This document shows positions 11,168 through 20,024 of a stretch of DNA of 64,000 nucleotides, piece after piece. The notes under the pieces were generated by a model. It searched no databases and had not been told where the DNA came from. It was given only the letters and a program-made list of their open reading frames with translations. The position numbers were made by a program, and so were the translations under genes. Position 1 is the first letter of the stretch, and every line of letters begins with the position of its first letter. Origin of the DNA: an uncultured Eubacteriales bacterium (GTDB lineage Bacteria > Bacillota > Clostridia > Christensenellales > DTU072); assembly GCA_949292905.1 (NCBI GenBank), contig CASFAV010000003.1, forward strand, positions 158,050 through 222,049, given 5' to 3'.

Positions 11168-12337
11168 ATGAAAAAAACTATAATTCTGGGAGTTACCGGC
11201 GGTATAGCCGCCTATAAGTCCTGCGAAACGGTTTCGCGTTTCGTGAAGCTCGGTTACGACGTCAGGGTGATAATGACCCGCAACGCCACCGAATTCGTCA
11301 CGCCGCTGACCTTCGAAACGCTCTCTTCCAATAAAGTCGTGACGGACACATTCGACAAAGAGCGCGAATTCGAAGTGGAACACATAAGCTACGCGAAGCT
11401 CGCTTCGGCGTTCGTGATCGCGCCCGCTACAGCCAACGTTATCGGCAAGATAGCCGACGGTATAGCGGACGATATGCTCACTACCACCGTTTCGGCTACG
11501 CGCGCGCCCGTGTATATCTGCCCCGCGATGAATACGAATATGTACACCAATCCGGTGGTGCAGGAGAACATAGCGAAACTCAAAGCGTTGGGTTATAGAT
11601 TCGTAGACCCCGTGGAGGGAAGGCTTGCATGCGGCGACGTGGGCGCCGGGAAAATGGCGGAGCCCGCGGATATAGTGGCGGCGGTGGACGCGGCGCTCAC
11701 GCCGCGCGCCGATTACAGAGGCAGGACGGTGCTCGTGACGGCGGGAGCGACGCGCGAACCGATAGACGGCGTAAGATTCATTTCCAACCGCTCTTCCGGC
11801 AAAATGGGTATCCGTATAGCGGAGACCGCGGCGGAGCGCGGAGCGGAAGTGATACTCGTTGCGGGCACGCTGAGCGTGGAGCCCCCTAAAGGTATGCGCA
11901 CGGTCAGAGTCTCTACAACCGAAGATATGCGTAAAGCCGTCGTGGAGCTTTTGCCGGAAGCGGACGTCGTCATAATGGCGGCGGCGCCCGGAGATTACAA
12001 GGTGAAGAACTATTCTCCCGAGAAGATCAAATCTCCCACGCTTACGCTGGAACTTGAAAAAAATCCCGATATCGCCGCCGAAGTGGGTAAATTGAAAGGC
12101 GATAAAAAGCTTGTGGTTTTCGCCGCTGAAACGAACGATCTCATCGGGAACGCCATGAAAAAGCTGGAGTCCAAGAACGCCGATCTTATGGTAGCCAACG
12201 ACGTTACGCTCGAAGGGGCGGGTTTCGACGCGGACACCAATATCGCTACGCTCATCACTTCGGGCGGCGCTGTCATAGCGCTCGAGAAGATGAGCAAAGC
12301 CGAACTTGCGGGCGTGATACTCGATTACGTATATTGA
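11168..12337 (+). CDS. coaBC: Bifunctional CoaBC (PPC synthetase/decarboxylase)
   Basis: Catalyses two steps of coenzyme A synthesis: CTP-dependent coupling of 4'-phosphopantothenate with cysteine (CoaB), then FMN-dependent decarboxylation (CoaC). The N-terminal flavoprotein half (about 1-180) begins with ILGVTGGIAAYKS, includes APATANVIGKIADGIADDML and the PAMNTNMY substrate clamp. The C-terminal half contains TAGATREPIDGVRFISNRSSGKMG, the CoaB nucleotide segment. The 389-residue length is typical. It follows rpoZ by one base with no strong ribosome binding site, suggesting coupled translation. Confidence 0.93.
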   Translation: MKKTIILGVTGGIAAYKSCETVSRFVKLGYDVRVIMTRNATEFVTPLTFETLSSNKVVTDTFDKEREFEVEHISYAKLASAFVIAPATANVIGKIADGIADDMLTTTVSATRAPVYICPAMNTNMYTNPVVQENIAKLKALGYRFVDPVEGRLACGDVGAGKMAEPADIVAAVDAALTPRADYRGRTVLVTAGATREPIDGVRFISNRSSGKMGIRIAETAAERGAEVILVAGTLSVEPPKGMRTVRVSTTEDMRKAVVELLPEADVVIMAAAPGDYKVKNYSPEKIKSPTLTLELEKNPDIAAEVGKLKGDKKLVVFAAETNDLIGNAMKKLESKNADLMVANDVTLEGAGFDADTNIATLITSGGAVIALEKMSKAELAGVILDYVY

Positions 12338-12338
12338 A

Positions 12339-14525
12339 ATGGTATACGAAGTCATCGTCGACATCTCCAATTCCGACACCGATAAAGTGTTCGATTATCT
12401 CGCGCCTTTCCCGATAGAGAGAGGCTCGCGCGTTCTCGTACCTTTCGGAAGAAGACAGGTAGAAGGCTTCGTGGTCGGGATCAAGGAAAAGTCCGACTGC
12501 CGTTACGATCTCAAGGACGTAATAATGCTTCTGGACGATTACCCGGTGATACTTCCGGAGATGCTCGCTCTTGCCGAGTACATGCGGGCAACGGATCTGA
12601 GGCTGATAGATTGTTTAAGGCTTTTCGTGCCCGCCAAGCTTCGCGGAGGCAGAGTGAAGGCGCTGAGAAGGAATTATCTTTATCCGGAGGTTTCTCTCAC
12701 GCTTGAGGAAGCGCTTACGAAAGTCAAGCCGTCCGCGAAAGCGCAACGCGCCTTACTGTGCGAACTTTACGAAGTAAAGGCGGCGGCCGAAGCGAGGATA
12801 CTTGAAAGGTATTCGCCTTCGGCGGTTAAAGCGCTCGTCGAGAAAGGACTTATCCGCCGAGAAAGCACCGAACTCAGCCGCACTCCCGCAGGAATGCCCG
12901 CCGAACGCAAAAAGGTGGAACTTACTCCCGAGCAGGCGGTGGCGGTGAAAGCCGTGAGCGAGGGCGCGCCGGGGACTTATCTCATACACGGCGTTACGGG
13001 AAGCGGCAAAACGGAAATATATCTTAACCTTATCAAAAAGACGCTTGCCGAAGGTAAGAACGCGATAATGCTCGTTCCCGAAATATCGCTTACTCCGCAG
13101 ATGCTCGGAATATTCCGCGCGCGTTTCGGAGATATGGTATCCGTACTGCACAGCGGGCTTTCGGACGGAGAGCGTTACGACGAGTGGCGCAGACTTCTCA
13201 CGGGCGGAGCCCGCGTGGCTCTCGGCGCGAGATCCGCCGTGTTCGCTCCTCTTACCGACGTCGGCGTCATAATTATCGACGAAGAGCACGATTCGAGCTA
13301 CGTTTCGGAGAACAATCCGAGGTATTTCACGTCGGAGATAGCGGAATTCAGGCGCGCGTATAACGGCGCGAAGCTCGTGCTCGGCAGCGCCACGCCTTCC
13401 GTGGAAACTTATTATAAAGCGGTGAAGGGAGAATATACGCTCATCACCCTCGACAAACGTATAAACAGGATGCAACTTCCCGAGCTCGAGACCGTTGACA
13501 TGCGCGACGAAATACGAGCGGGTAACGCGGGCATATTTTCGGCGCGGCTCCTGAGCGGACTCGAAGAAACGCTCAAGGAAGGCAACCAGGCGATGCTCTT
13601 TCTCAACCGCAGAGGTTACGCTTCGTTCTTACGTTGCCGCAGTTGCGGTTTCGTGCCTAAATGTCCTTCGTGCGAGGTGAGCCTTACATACCATAAAGAG
13701 GACAATACTCTGCGTTGTCACTATTGCGGCGCGCGCTACCGCGCGATAGAGAAATGCCCGATATGCGGTTATGAGGATCTCAAGGAAGGTAAAACGGGAA
13801 CCGAAAAGGTCGAAGCTGAGATCAAGAGGATATTTCCCGAAGCGCGAGTCCTGCGCATGGACAACGATACCACCAGAAGCCGCGATTCATATAGAGAGAT
13901 ACTTACCGCGTTCGGCGCGGGCGAAGCGGACGTTCTGGTCGGGACGCAGATGATAGCCAAGGGGCACGACTTCAAGAACGTGACGTTGGTAGGCATAATC
14001 GACGCCGACGTTGCGCTGTATTATTCCGATTACCGCTCCGCGGAGCGCACCTTCCAGCTTATCACGCAGATGGCGGGAAGAGCGGGAAGGGAGAGTAAGC
14101 CCGGCAGAGTGGTAATGCAGACCTACAGTCCCAATCATTACGTATACAAATTCGCGAAGCGTTACGATTACAGAGGGTTTTTCGAGAAGGAGATCAACAC
14201 GAGGGAACTGACGAAGTACCCGCCGTACAGTAAAATAGTCAGATTGCTGGTGCTTTCAGCAGAAGCGGATCCCGCAAGGGACGCGGCTAGAGCGCTTTGC
14301 GCGGAGATCGTTTCGCTTAAGGCAAAGACGCCCGGAATAATGCGCGTGCAGGTCATGCCCGCGGCAATGAAAAAATTGAGGGATTATTACCGTTACCAGG
14401 TGGTGGCGTGGATAGATTCGGACGCGGCGAAAGAGGTAATGCCTTACGTATACGCGAAGGCCAACGCCGCCAACAACAATAAAATTACTGTCTTTACGGA
14501 AGTAAATCCGCAACAGATGCTTTGA
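12339..14525 (+). CDS. priA: Primosomal helicase PriA
   Basis: PriA recognises stalled or D-loop forks and restarts replication by recruiting the helicase loader. The N-terminal 3'-end-binding domain is followed by Walker A GVTGSGKTE (about 217-225) and the DEEH box (about 313). A cysteine-rich zinc insertion lies at about 431-475 (CRSCGFVPKCPSC, CHYCG, CPICG). The helicase C-lobe has QMAGRAGR. The 728-residue product is slightly short compared with Bacillus PriA (~805). It begins one base after coaBC in the conserved order coaBC-priA-def-fmt. Confidence 0.93.
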   Translation: MVYEVIVDISNSDTDKVFDYLAPFPIERGSRVLVPFGRRQVEGFVVGIKEKSDCRYDLKDVIMLLDDYPVILPEMLALAEYMRATDLRLIDCLRLFVPAKLRGGRVKALRRNYLYPEVSLTLEEALTKVKPSAKAQRALLCELYEVKAAAEARILERYSPSAVKALVEKGLIRRESTELSRTPAGMPAERKKVELTPEQAVAVKAVSEGAPGTYLIHGVTGSGKTEIYLNLIKKTLAEGKNAIMLVPEISLTPQMLGIFRARFGDMVSVLHSGLSDGERYDEWRRLLTGGARVALGARSAVFAPLTDVGVIIIDEEHDSSYVSENNPRYFTSEIAEFRRAYNGAKLVLGSATPSVETYYKAVKGEYTLITLDKRINRMQLPELETVDMRDEIRAGNAGIFSARLLSGLEETLKEGNQAMLFLNRRGYASFLRCRSCGFVPKCPSCEVSLTYHKEDNTLRCHYCGARYRAIEKCPICGYEDLKEGKTGTEKVEAEIKRIFPEARVLRMDNDTTRSRDSYREILTAFGAGEADVLVGTQMIAKGHDFKNVTLVGIIDADVALYYSDYRSAERTFQLITQMAGRAGRESKPGRVVMQTYSPNHYVYKFAKRYDYRGFFEKEINTRELTKYPPYSKIVRLLVLSAEADPARDAARALCAEIVSLKAKTPGIMRVQVMPAAMKKLRDYYRYQVVAWIDSDAAKEVMPYVYAKANAANNNKITVFTEVNPQQML

Positions 14526-14560
14526 TAAACACGAAAGCGCAAATCGAGAGGTGAAAGGAT

Positions 14561-15019
14561 ATGGCATTAAGGAACATTTTTCAGGAAGGCGAACCGATAT
14601 TGAGAAGGAAGGCGCGCGAGGTTACCTCGTTCGACGAGAGGTTGCACATTCTTCTCGACGATATGGCGGAAACTATGCGTAAAGCCAACGGCGTCGGACT
14701 TGCGGGACCTCAGGTAGGCGTTTCGCGCCGCGTGATAGTCATAGAACCGGAGGAAGGAGCGCTTACCGAAATGATAAATCCCGTCATAAGCGACGCCGCG
14801 GGCGAGCAGATAGGCGCGGAAGGCTGTCTTTCCGTCGATTCCTCGAAAAATTGTCAGGTAAAACGCCCGATGTCGCTTACGGTAAGCTATTTTGACAGGA
14901 AGGGCGGCAAGCATACCGAACGTGCCGAAGGGTGGAAAGCGCGCGTGATATGTCACGAATGCGATCATCTCGACGGCATACTTTTCATAGACAAAGAGTA
15001 CAGAGGTAAGAAAAAATGA
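14561..15019 (+). CDS. def: Peptide deformylase
   Basis: Removes the formyl group from nascent N-formylmethionyl proteins. All three metallo-hydrolase motifs are present in order: GVGLAGPQVG (about 46-55), EGCLS (about 87), and HECDHLDG (about 131), which supply the Cys and two His metal ligands and the catalytic Glu. The third motif has Cys where Ile is usual (HEIDH), a tolerated position. The 152-residue length is normal. AGAGGTGAAAGGA just before 14561 is a clear ribosome binding site. It overlaps fmt by an ATGA junction, pairing the enzyme with the formyltransferase whose product it later removes. Confidence 0.94.
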   Translation: MALRNIFQEGEPILRRKAREVTSFDERLHILLDDMAETMRKANGVGLAGPQVGVSRRVIVIEPEEGALTEMINPVISDAAGEQIGAEGCLSVDSSKNCQVKRPMSLTVSYFDRKGGKHTERAEGWKARVICHECDHLDGILFIDKEYRGKKK

Positions 15020-15945
15020 AAGTGATATTTCTCGGTAGCGGCGAATTTTCTCTTACGGTACTGAAAGCGGTGCGCGCGAGCGCGCACGAAGTGGTCGCCG
15101 TAGTCGCGCAACCCGACAAGGTGAACGCGCGTAACGGCAAAAAGCTCTTTTCGCCCGTAAAAAGCTATGCGCTTGCCGAGGGATTGACGCTTTTCCAATT
15201 CGAAAAAATAAACAACGAACTCGACGCGTTGCGTCCGCTTAACGCGGATATAATGCTTACATCCTCTTACGGGCAACTGCTTTCGCGCGAGGTGCTCGCG
15301 CTGTGCCCGCACGGAGTCATCAATACCCATGCTTCGCTTCTTCCCGCATACCGCGGAGCGGCGCCGATACAGAGCGCCATTCTGAACGGCGACGAAGTGA
15401 TAGGCACCACAATAATGCGTACCGAATACGAAATGGACACCGGAGATATCATTCTTCAGCGCAGTATACGTTTGAAAGGCACCGAAAATTCCGAGGAGTG
15501 CTTCGCCATTCTTGCCGAGCTTTCCGCTTCGGCTGCGGTGGAAGCGCTCGACGCCATAGAAAAAGGTACCGCAACCTATACGCCGCAGGACAATTCGCGC
15601 GCAAGCTATTGCCGTAAGTTCGTCAAAGAGGACGGGAGAATGGATTTCACGCTTACCGCTACGGAACTTACGCGCAGGGTGCGCGCTTTCTACGGCTTCC
15701 CCGGAACGTACTGCAATACCCCGAACGGCAGGCTCAAAGTGCTCGAAGCGGCTGTTTCCGATAAGGAATTCGCGGACGGAGAATGCGGAGAGGTACTCGA
15801 AGCCGACAAGCACGGCATAACCGTGCGTTGCGGCGGCGGCACCGCAATGACCTTTTTAAGAGTACAGGGCGAGGGAGGCAAAGCCATGAGCGCGAGAGAT
15901 TATCTGCTCGGTAAAAAACTTCCTTCGGGTACGGTGCTCGGATAA
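15016..15945 (+). CDS. fmt: Methionyl-tRNA formyltransferase
   Basis: Transfers a formyl group from 10-formyl-THF to initiator Met-tRNA. The N-terminal formyltransferase fold carries the catalytic signature NTHASLLPAYRGAAPIQ (about 110-126) and later MDTGDI; the C-terminal OB-like domain (about 205-309) binds the tRNA. Length 309 matches the family. It starts inside the def stop (ATGA) and its own stop overlaps the rsmB start (TAATG), so def-fmt-rsmB are translationally linked. Confidence 0.94.
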   Translation: MKVIFLGSGEFSLTVLKAVRASAHEVVAVVAQPDKVNARNGKKLFSPVKSYALAEGLTLFQFEKINNELDALRPLNADIMLTSSYGQLLSREVLALCPHGVINTHASLLPAYRGAAPIQSAILNGDEVIGTTIMRTEYEMDTGDIILQRSIRLKGTENSEECFAILAELSASAAVEALDAIEKGTATYTPQDNSRASYCRKFVKEDGRMDFTLTATELTRRVRAFYGFPGTYCNTPNGRLKVLEAAVSDKEFADGECGEVLEADKHGITVRCGGGTAMTFLRVQGEGGKAMSARDYLLGKKLPSGTVLG

Positions 15946-17177
15946 TGGACGCTGCTACGCTCGGGAAAAGTTACGACATTCTGGATAAGGTATTGCGCGC
16001 GGGCGCGTATCTTAATATAGAATTGCATTCGTTGAAGGACGACGGCGACAAAAACACGGTCGTCAAGCTCGTATACGGCACGCTCGAAAACTATTACGAA
16101 TGCGCGTACGTATTGAAAAGTCTTGTCGGACGAATGCCGAAGCCCAAATTCCGCGCGTTGCTTTATCAGGCGATATACGCTTTGCGTCACCTGGACGCGG
16201 CGCCGTATGCGGTGGTCGATTCGAGCGTGGAGCTCGCCGCGCGTATCGGCGGTAAAGATATAAAGGGATTCGTCAACGCGGTACTTAAAAAGGTCGCGGC
16301 GGGCAAACCCGAAAAAATGCCTTCCGCGGATAGCGACGAAGGGCTGGAGATAGCCGCCAACGCGCCGCTGTGGCTCGTGAAAAGGATGGAGCAGGAAGGC
16401 TACGACGCGGTGAACGTATTGAAACCGCGTGCGGAGAAAAGAAAGCATATAAGACTGACGTCGAAGTGCGCCGAGGGAGAATTCGACGAAAAAGCCGCTA
16501 GAGCGGAGCGTAGCGAAACGGGCGGCTATTACGTGGACGTTACGCCTGAAGTAAGCGCGCTTATAGCGGAGGGCAAGGCGGTCTACCAGTCCCCGTCGTC
16601 CATGGCGGTAGTCGAAGCGTTCGGCGATTTGAGAGGAAAGAAGTTTCTCGACCTCTGCGCGGCGCCGGGCGGGAAAGCGGTATTCGCGGCGGAGCGCGGA
16701 GCGGAAGTCATCGCCTGCGATATCCACCCGCACAGAACGGAGCTTATCGCGTCTTACGCGAAGCGCGTAGGCGTGAATATCGGGACGCTTACGAACGACG
16801 GCACGGTCTATCGCGAGGAATTCGATTCCGCTTTCGACTGCGTGCTTACGGACGTTCCCTGTTCGGGGCTCGGAGTGATATCGTCGAGACCGGATATCGT
16901 GCTGAACCGTAAGAGCGAGGATATAGATTCGCTGACGAGGATACAGAGCGAACTGATCTCCACCGCCGCGCGTTACGTTAAACCGGGCGGATTGCTCGTA
17001 TATTCCACTTGCACGCTCACCGCGTGCGAGAACGGTGAGCAGGTAGAAAAGTTTTTGAAAGAAAACGACGAATTCCGTATCGAAGGATACGGAATAGTTG
17101 CGGAAGGGATGCGCACGATATTACCCGACGACAGAATGGACGGTTTCTTTATCGCGCGAATGAGGAGGAAGGGATGA
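15945..17177 (+). CDS. rsmB: 16S rRNA m5C967 methyltransferase RsmB
   Basis: SAM-dependent enzyme that methylates a cytosine of 16S rRNA in the small-subunit P-site region. A NusB-like RNA-binding domain fills the first ~140 residues. The Rossmann methyltransferase follows with LDLCAAPGGKA (SAM loop), the DVPCSGLGV motif IV and STCTLT motif VI; the two Cys residues are the catalytic pair of RNA m5C enzymes. The 410-residue length is slightly short of 430-450. Overlaps rlmN by an ATGA junction. Confidence 0.92.
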   Translation: MDAATLGKSYDILDKVLRAGAYLNIELHSLKDDGDKNTVVKLVYGTLENYYECAYVLKSLVGRMPKPKFRALLYQAIYALRHLDAAPYAVVDSSVELAARIGGKDIKGFVNAVLKKVAAGKPEKMPSADSDEGLEIAANAPLWLVKRMEQEGYDAVNVLKPRAEKRKHIRLTSKCAEGEFDEKAARAERSETGGYYVDVTPEVSALIAEGKAVYQSPSSMAVVEAFGDLRGKKFLDLCAAPGGKAVFAAERGAEVIACDIHPHRTELIASYAKRVGVNIGTLTNDGTVYREEFDSAFDCVLTDVPCSGLGVISSRPDIVLNRKSEDIDSLTRIQSELISTAARYVKPGGLLVYSTCTLTACENGEQVEKFLKENDEFRIEGYGIVAEGMRTILPDDRMDGFFIARMRRKG

Positions 17178-18253
17178 AACTTCTGCAGGATCTGAGCTTC
17201 AGCGATATGAAAGATCTCGCCGTAAGGTACGGCGAGCCCGCTTTCCGCGCCGAGCAGCTTTATTCGCTCGCGATGCGGCACAAGGAGTTCGACGAAGCCA
17301 CTAACCTTCCGAAGAAATTTACGGAAGCGCTCCGTAAGGAGTATTTCGCGACGGCGCTCGAAATAGTGGAAACTTACCGCGGCAAGGACGGCGCCGAAAA
17401 ATATCTTTTCGCTCTCCGCGACGGGAACGTGGTAGAGGGCGTATATATGCCGCACAATTACGGGGATACTCTTTGCGTATCCACTCAGGTGGGATGCCGC
17501 ATGGGGTGCGTGTTCTGCGCGAGCGGACTGAACGGGCTCGTGAGGAATCTTACGGCGGGAGAAATACTCGCTGAAGTGCTTGCCGTCAACCGCCTGCACG
17601 GCGGTACGCCCGATAAGCGTGCGATAACCAACGTGGTGCTGATGGGATCGGGGGAACCGCTCGACAACTACGACAACGTGACGAAGTTCCTGCGGCTCGT
17701 ATCCGACGAACGCGGGATAAACATAAGTCTGAGGAACATATCTCTCTCCACCTGCGGGCTTCCGGACAAGATAAGAGCGCTTGCCGACAGCGGGTTACAC
17801 GTGACGCTTACGGTATCGCTCCACGCGGCGACGGACGAGAAGCGTTCCGCGCTTCTTCCGGTGAACCGCAAATACAATATCGCGAGCGTGCTCGAAGCGG
17901 TCGGATATTATTTTGCGAAAACGGGGCGAAGGATAATATTCGAATACGCTTTGGCGGAGGGCAAGAATGCCGACGCAAAGAGCGCGGAGGAGCTTGCCAA
18001 ACTGGTCAAAGGGATAAACTGCCACGTCAATCTCATCAATCTCAATTACGTCAAGGAACGCGGCATGCGCGGTATAGCGTCGGGAGAGATAGGCGAATTC
18101 ATGAAGATACTCGAAAAGCGCGGCGTATCCGTCACGTTGCGGCGCAGCATGGGCAACGATATCGGCGGAGCCTGCGGGCAGTTGCGAGTTAAATATCTTA
18201 AGGAGAAAGACGCGACGGCTTCGAAGAAAGCCGCCTGCGGGGAGGAAGAATAA
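17174..18253 (+). CDS. rlmN: Dual-specificity RNA methyltransferase RlmN
   Basis: Radical-SAM enzyme forming 2-methyladenosine in 23S rRNA (A2503) and some tRNAs. The [4Fe-4S] cysteines are Cys108, Cys112 and Cys115 (GCRMGCVFC). The GEPLDN motif binds SAM, and a conserved Cys near the C-terminus (GGACGQLR) fits the methyl-carrying cysteine pair. Length 359 is typical. In Bacillus the phosphatase/kinase pair prpC-prkC lies between this gene and rsgA; here rsgA follows with zero spacing. Confidence 0.94.
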   Translation: MKLLQDLSFSDMKDLAVRYGEPAFRAEQLYSLAMRHKEFDEATNLPKKFTEALRKEYFATALEIVETYRGKDGAEKYLFALRDGNVVEGVYMPHNYGDTLCVSTQVGCRMGCVFCASGLNGLVRNLTAGEILAEVLAVNRLHGGTPDKRAITNVVLMGSGEPLDNYDNVTKFLRLVSDERGINISLRNISLSTCGLPDKIRALADSGLHVTLTVSLHAATDEKRSALLPVNRKYNIASVLEAVGYYFAKTGRRIIFEYALAEGKNADAKSAEELAKLVKGINCHVNLINLNYVKERGMRGIASGEIGEFMKILEKRGVSVTLRRSMGNDIGGACGQLRVKYLKEKDATASKKAACGEEE

Positions 18254-19123
18254 ATGAGAGGAGTGGACGGCACCGTCACTTCGGTGGTGGCGGGCAGATA
18301 CACCGTCAAATGCGGTAACAAGGCTTACACGGCGTACGCTCGCGGCAAACTGCGCCGCGACGGCGACATATACGTGGGCGACGAGGTGGCGGTTATATTC
18401 GAGAGGGGAGAAGCGGTGATAGACTCAGTCAAACCGCGCAGGAATTCGCTCGTGCGACCGTACGTTGCGAACGTGGACGCGGCGCTCATAGTGATAGCGA
18501 AAGAGCCCGAACCCGATATGCTTCTCGTAGACAAAATAATCGTGAACTGCTACGTGGAAGGGATCAAGCCTGTGATACTTTACAACAAATGTGAGCTTGC
18601 GGAGGAAGGCGAAACGGACAAGGTGCTCGAACCTTACCGCGCGTTCATGGACTGCGTTGAAGTTTCCGCAGAGGAAAAAAGGGGCTTCGAAAAGCTCAAA
18701 GAATTCGTCGAAGGCAGGACCGTATGTCTTGCGGGGCAGAGCGCGGTGGGCAAGACGTCGCTTCTCAACGCGCTGCTCGATCTCAATCTCAAAACGGACG
18801 GTTTGTCGAGGAAGGTGAAGCGCGGCAAGAACACTACGCGCCACGTGGAGATATACGAAGCGCTCGGCGGTAACATTATGGACACCTGCGGCTTCAGCAT
18901 GCTGACGCTTGTCGATCTGAAGCCCGAGGAACTGACCTATTACTACGAAGATTTCATCGCGTATCAGGACGAATGCAAATATCGCGGATGCACACATACG
19001 GAGGAACCGGACTGCGCGGTGAAGCGCGCCGTAGCGGAAGGAGCTCTTGACAAAGGGCGTTATATGCGTTATCTTGAAATTTACGGAGAACTCAAAGAAA
19101 ACAGGAGGAAGCTCTATGAATAA
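18254..19123 (+). CDS. rsgA: Ribosome small-subunit GTPase RsgA
   Basis: Circularly permuted GTPase that checks 30S maturation. An N-terminal OB domain (about 1-65) precedes the permuted G domain: G4 appears as NKCEL (usually NKxDL), G1 as GQSAVGKTS, G3 as DTCGFS (usually DTPGFS). The zinc knuckle C-x4-C-x-H-x5-C is intact near residue 245. The G4 Asp-to-Glu and G3 Pro-to-Cys changes are unusual but both sites stay recognisable. Length 289. The ATG directly follows the rlmN stop and GGAGGAAGAA serves as ribosome binding site. Its end overlaps rpe by 8 bases. Confidence 0.92.
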   Translation: MRGVDGTVTSVVAGRYTVKCGNKAYTAYARGKLRRDGDIYVGDEVAVIFERGEAVIDSVKPRRNSLVRPYVANVDAALIVIAKEPEPDMLLVDKIIVNCYVEGIKPVILYNKCELAEEGETDKVLEPYRAFMDCVEVSAEEKRGFEKLKEFVEGRTVCLAGQSAVGKTSLLNALLDLNLKTDGLSRKVKRGKNTTRHVEIYEALGGNIMDTCGFSMLTLVDLKPEELTYYYEDFIAYQDECKYRGCTHTEEPDCAVKRAVAEGALDKGRYMRYLEIYGELKENRRKLYE

Positions 19124-19772
19124 CATCATCGTTTCGCCGTCGATACTTGCGGGCGATTTCGCCAACATGGAAAAGAGCGTGCGCGCACTCGGCGATTGGG
19201 GCGCGGACTACGTGCATTGCGACGTAATGGACGGAGTGTACGTCAAGAACCTCACCTTCGGGATGCCCATGATAGCGGCGATCAAGAAGATATCGCCTCT
19301 GCCGCTCGACGTGCATCTGATGATAACGGAGCCGGAGAGATACGTCGCCGAATTCGTGAAGTGCGGAGCGGACATAGTGACTTTCCATCCCGACGCGAGC
19401 AAGCGTCCCGCGGAAACTCTCGACGAGATACGCGCCCTGGGCGCGAAAGCGGGAATCGTAATAAATCCGAACGTCTCTTTCGAAGAATACAAATACCTGC
19501 TCGGCAAGTGCGACGTTCTGCTCGTTATGAGCGTGTATGCGGGACTGGGGGGACAGAAATTCATACCGGAAACGCTCGACACTGTGCGCGCGGCGGTGAA
19601 GTATATAAAAGAGAACGCTTTGGACGTCATCGTGGAGATCGACGGCGGGGTGGGCGAAAGCAACGCCGCGCTCGTGAGAGAAGCGGGCGTAAGAATGATA
19701 GTGGCGGGCTCCGCCGTCTACAAGTCGGACGATCCCGCGCGCACGGTGCGCGTACTTCGCGGAGAGCGGTAA
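19116..19772 (+). CDS. rpe: Ribulose-phosphate 3-epimerase
   Basis: TIM-barrel metal enzyme of the pentose phosphate pathway interconverting ribulose-5-P and xylulose-5-P. Family motifs are plain: SPSILAGDFANM, VHCDVMDG, LDVHLMI, FHPDA and VEIDGGVGE; the catalytic Asp pair lies in HCDVMDG and EIDGG. The start at 19116 has AGGAGGAA upstream inside the last codons of rsgA and gives 218 residues, a normal length; an earlier in-frame Met at 19047 would add residues unlike the family. The rsgA-rpe order is the Bacillus one. Confidence 0.94.
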   Translation: MNNIIVSPSILAGDFANMEKSVRALGDWGADYVHCDVMDGVYVKNLTFGMPMIAAIKKISPLPLDVHLMITEPERYVAEFVKCGADIVTFHPDASKRPAETLDEIRALGAKAGIVINPNVSFEEYKYLLGKCDVLLVMSVYAGLGGQKFIPETLDTVRAAVKYIKENALDVIVEIDGGVGESNAALVREAGVRMIVAGSAVYKSDDPARTVRVLRGER

Positions 19773-19798
19773 CCTTTTTCACCGAGGGTACATATACT
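19770..19798 (+). promoter_or_regulatory. Candidate sigma-E promoter of spoVM
   Basis: CATATACT (19791-19798) fits the B. subtilis sigma-E -10 consensus (CATAcamT), with TAACCTT 14 bp upstream as a partial kmATATT -35. The spoVM ribosome binding site starts 9 bases later. Weak taken alone; supported by similar sites at the ytxC-like gene and spoIVA. Confidence 0.4.
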
Positions 19799-19815
19799 GG
19801 TGTAACGGAGATAGA

Positions 19816-19899
19816 ATGAGAATAATCTGTATCAGTTGCCCCACGGTATTGAAACCCATAGTCCGCCTGATCAAAAAACTTTGTCCGAAAGACAAATAA
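19816..19899 (+). CDS. spoVM: Stage V sporulation peptide SpoVM
   Basis: A 27-residue ORF starting at ATG 19816 behind GGAG (19807-19810). It aligns without gaps to the 26-residue B. subtilis SpoVM: Ile6, Pro9, Leu12, the Ile15-Val16-Arg17 triplet and Lys25-Asp26 are identical. SpoVM is an amphipathic helix that senses the convex forespore membrane and anchors SpoIVA for coat assembly; Pro9 is required for this. The place, between rpe and rpmB, is the Bacillus position, and spoIVA is present at 61731. Three cysteines (5, 8, 23) are unlike the Bacillus peptide. It is short enough for ordinary gene callers to miss. Confidence 0.85.
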   Translation: MRIICISCPTVLKPIVRLIKKLCPKDK

Positions 19900-19913
19900 G
19901 GCAGTGCGTAAAA

Positions 19914-19937
19914 AAGCGTTCCCGTAAGGGAACGCTT
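19914..19937. terminator. Bidirectional terminator between spoVM and rpmB
   Basis: A 10-bp perfect stem, AAGCGTTCCC and GGGAACGCTT, with a GTAA loop. On the reverse strand the stem is followed by a run of T (from AAAAAA at 19910-19915), an ideal intrinsic terminator for rpmB. On the forward strand the tail is only CGTTTG. Confidence 0.8.
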
Positions 19938-20024
19938 CGTTTGCGCGGATTATATAAGAAAACTGCCGCTTTCGCGACAGCCGATGCGCGCGCCCTGAAG
20001 GCGCTCACGTAAAGTCGGGGATAA

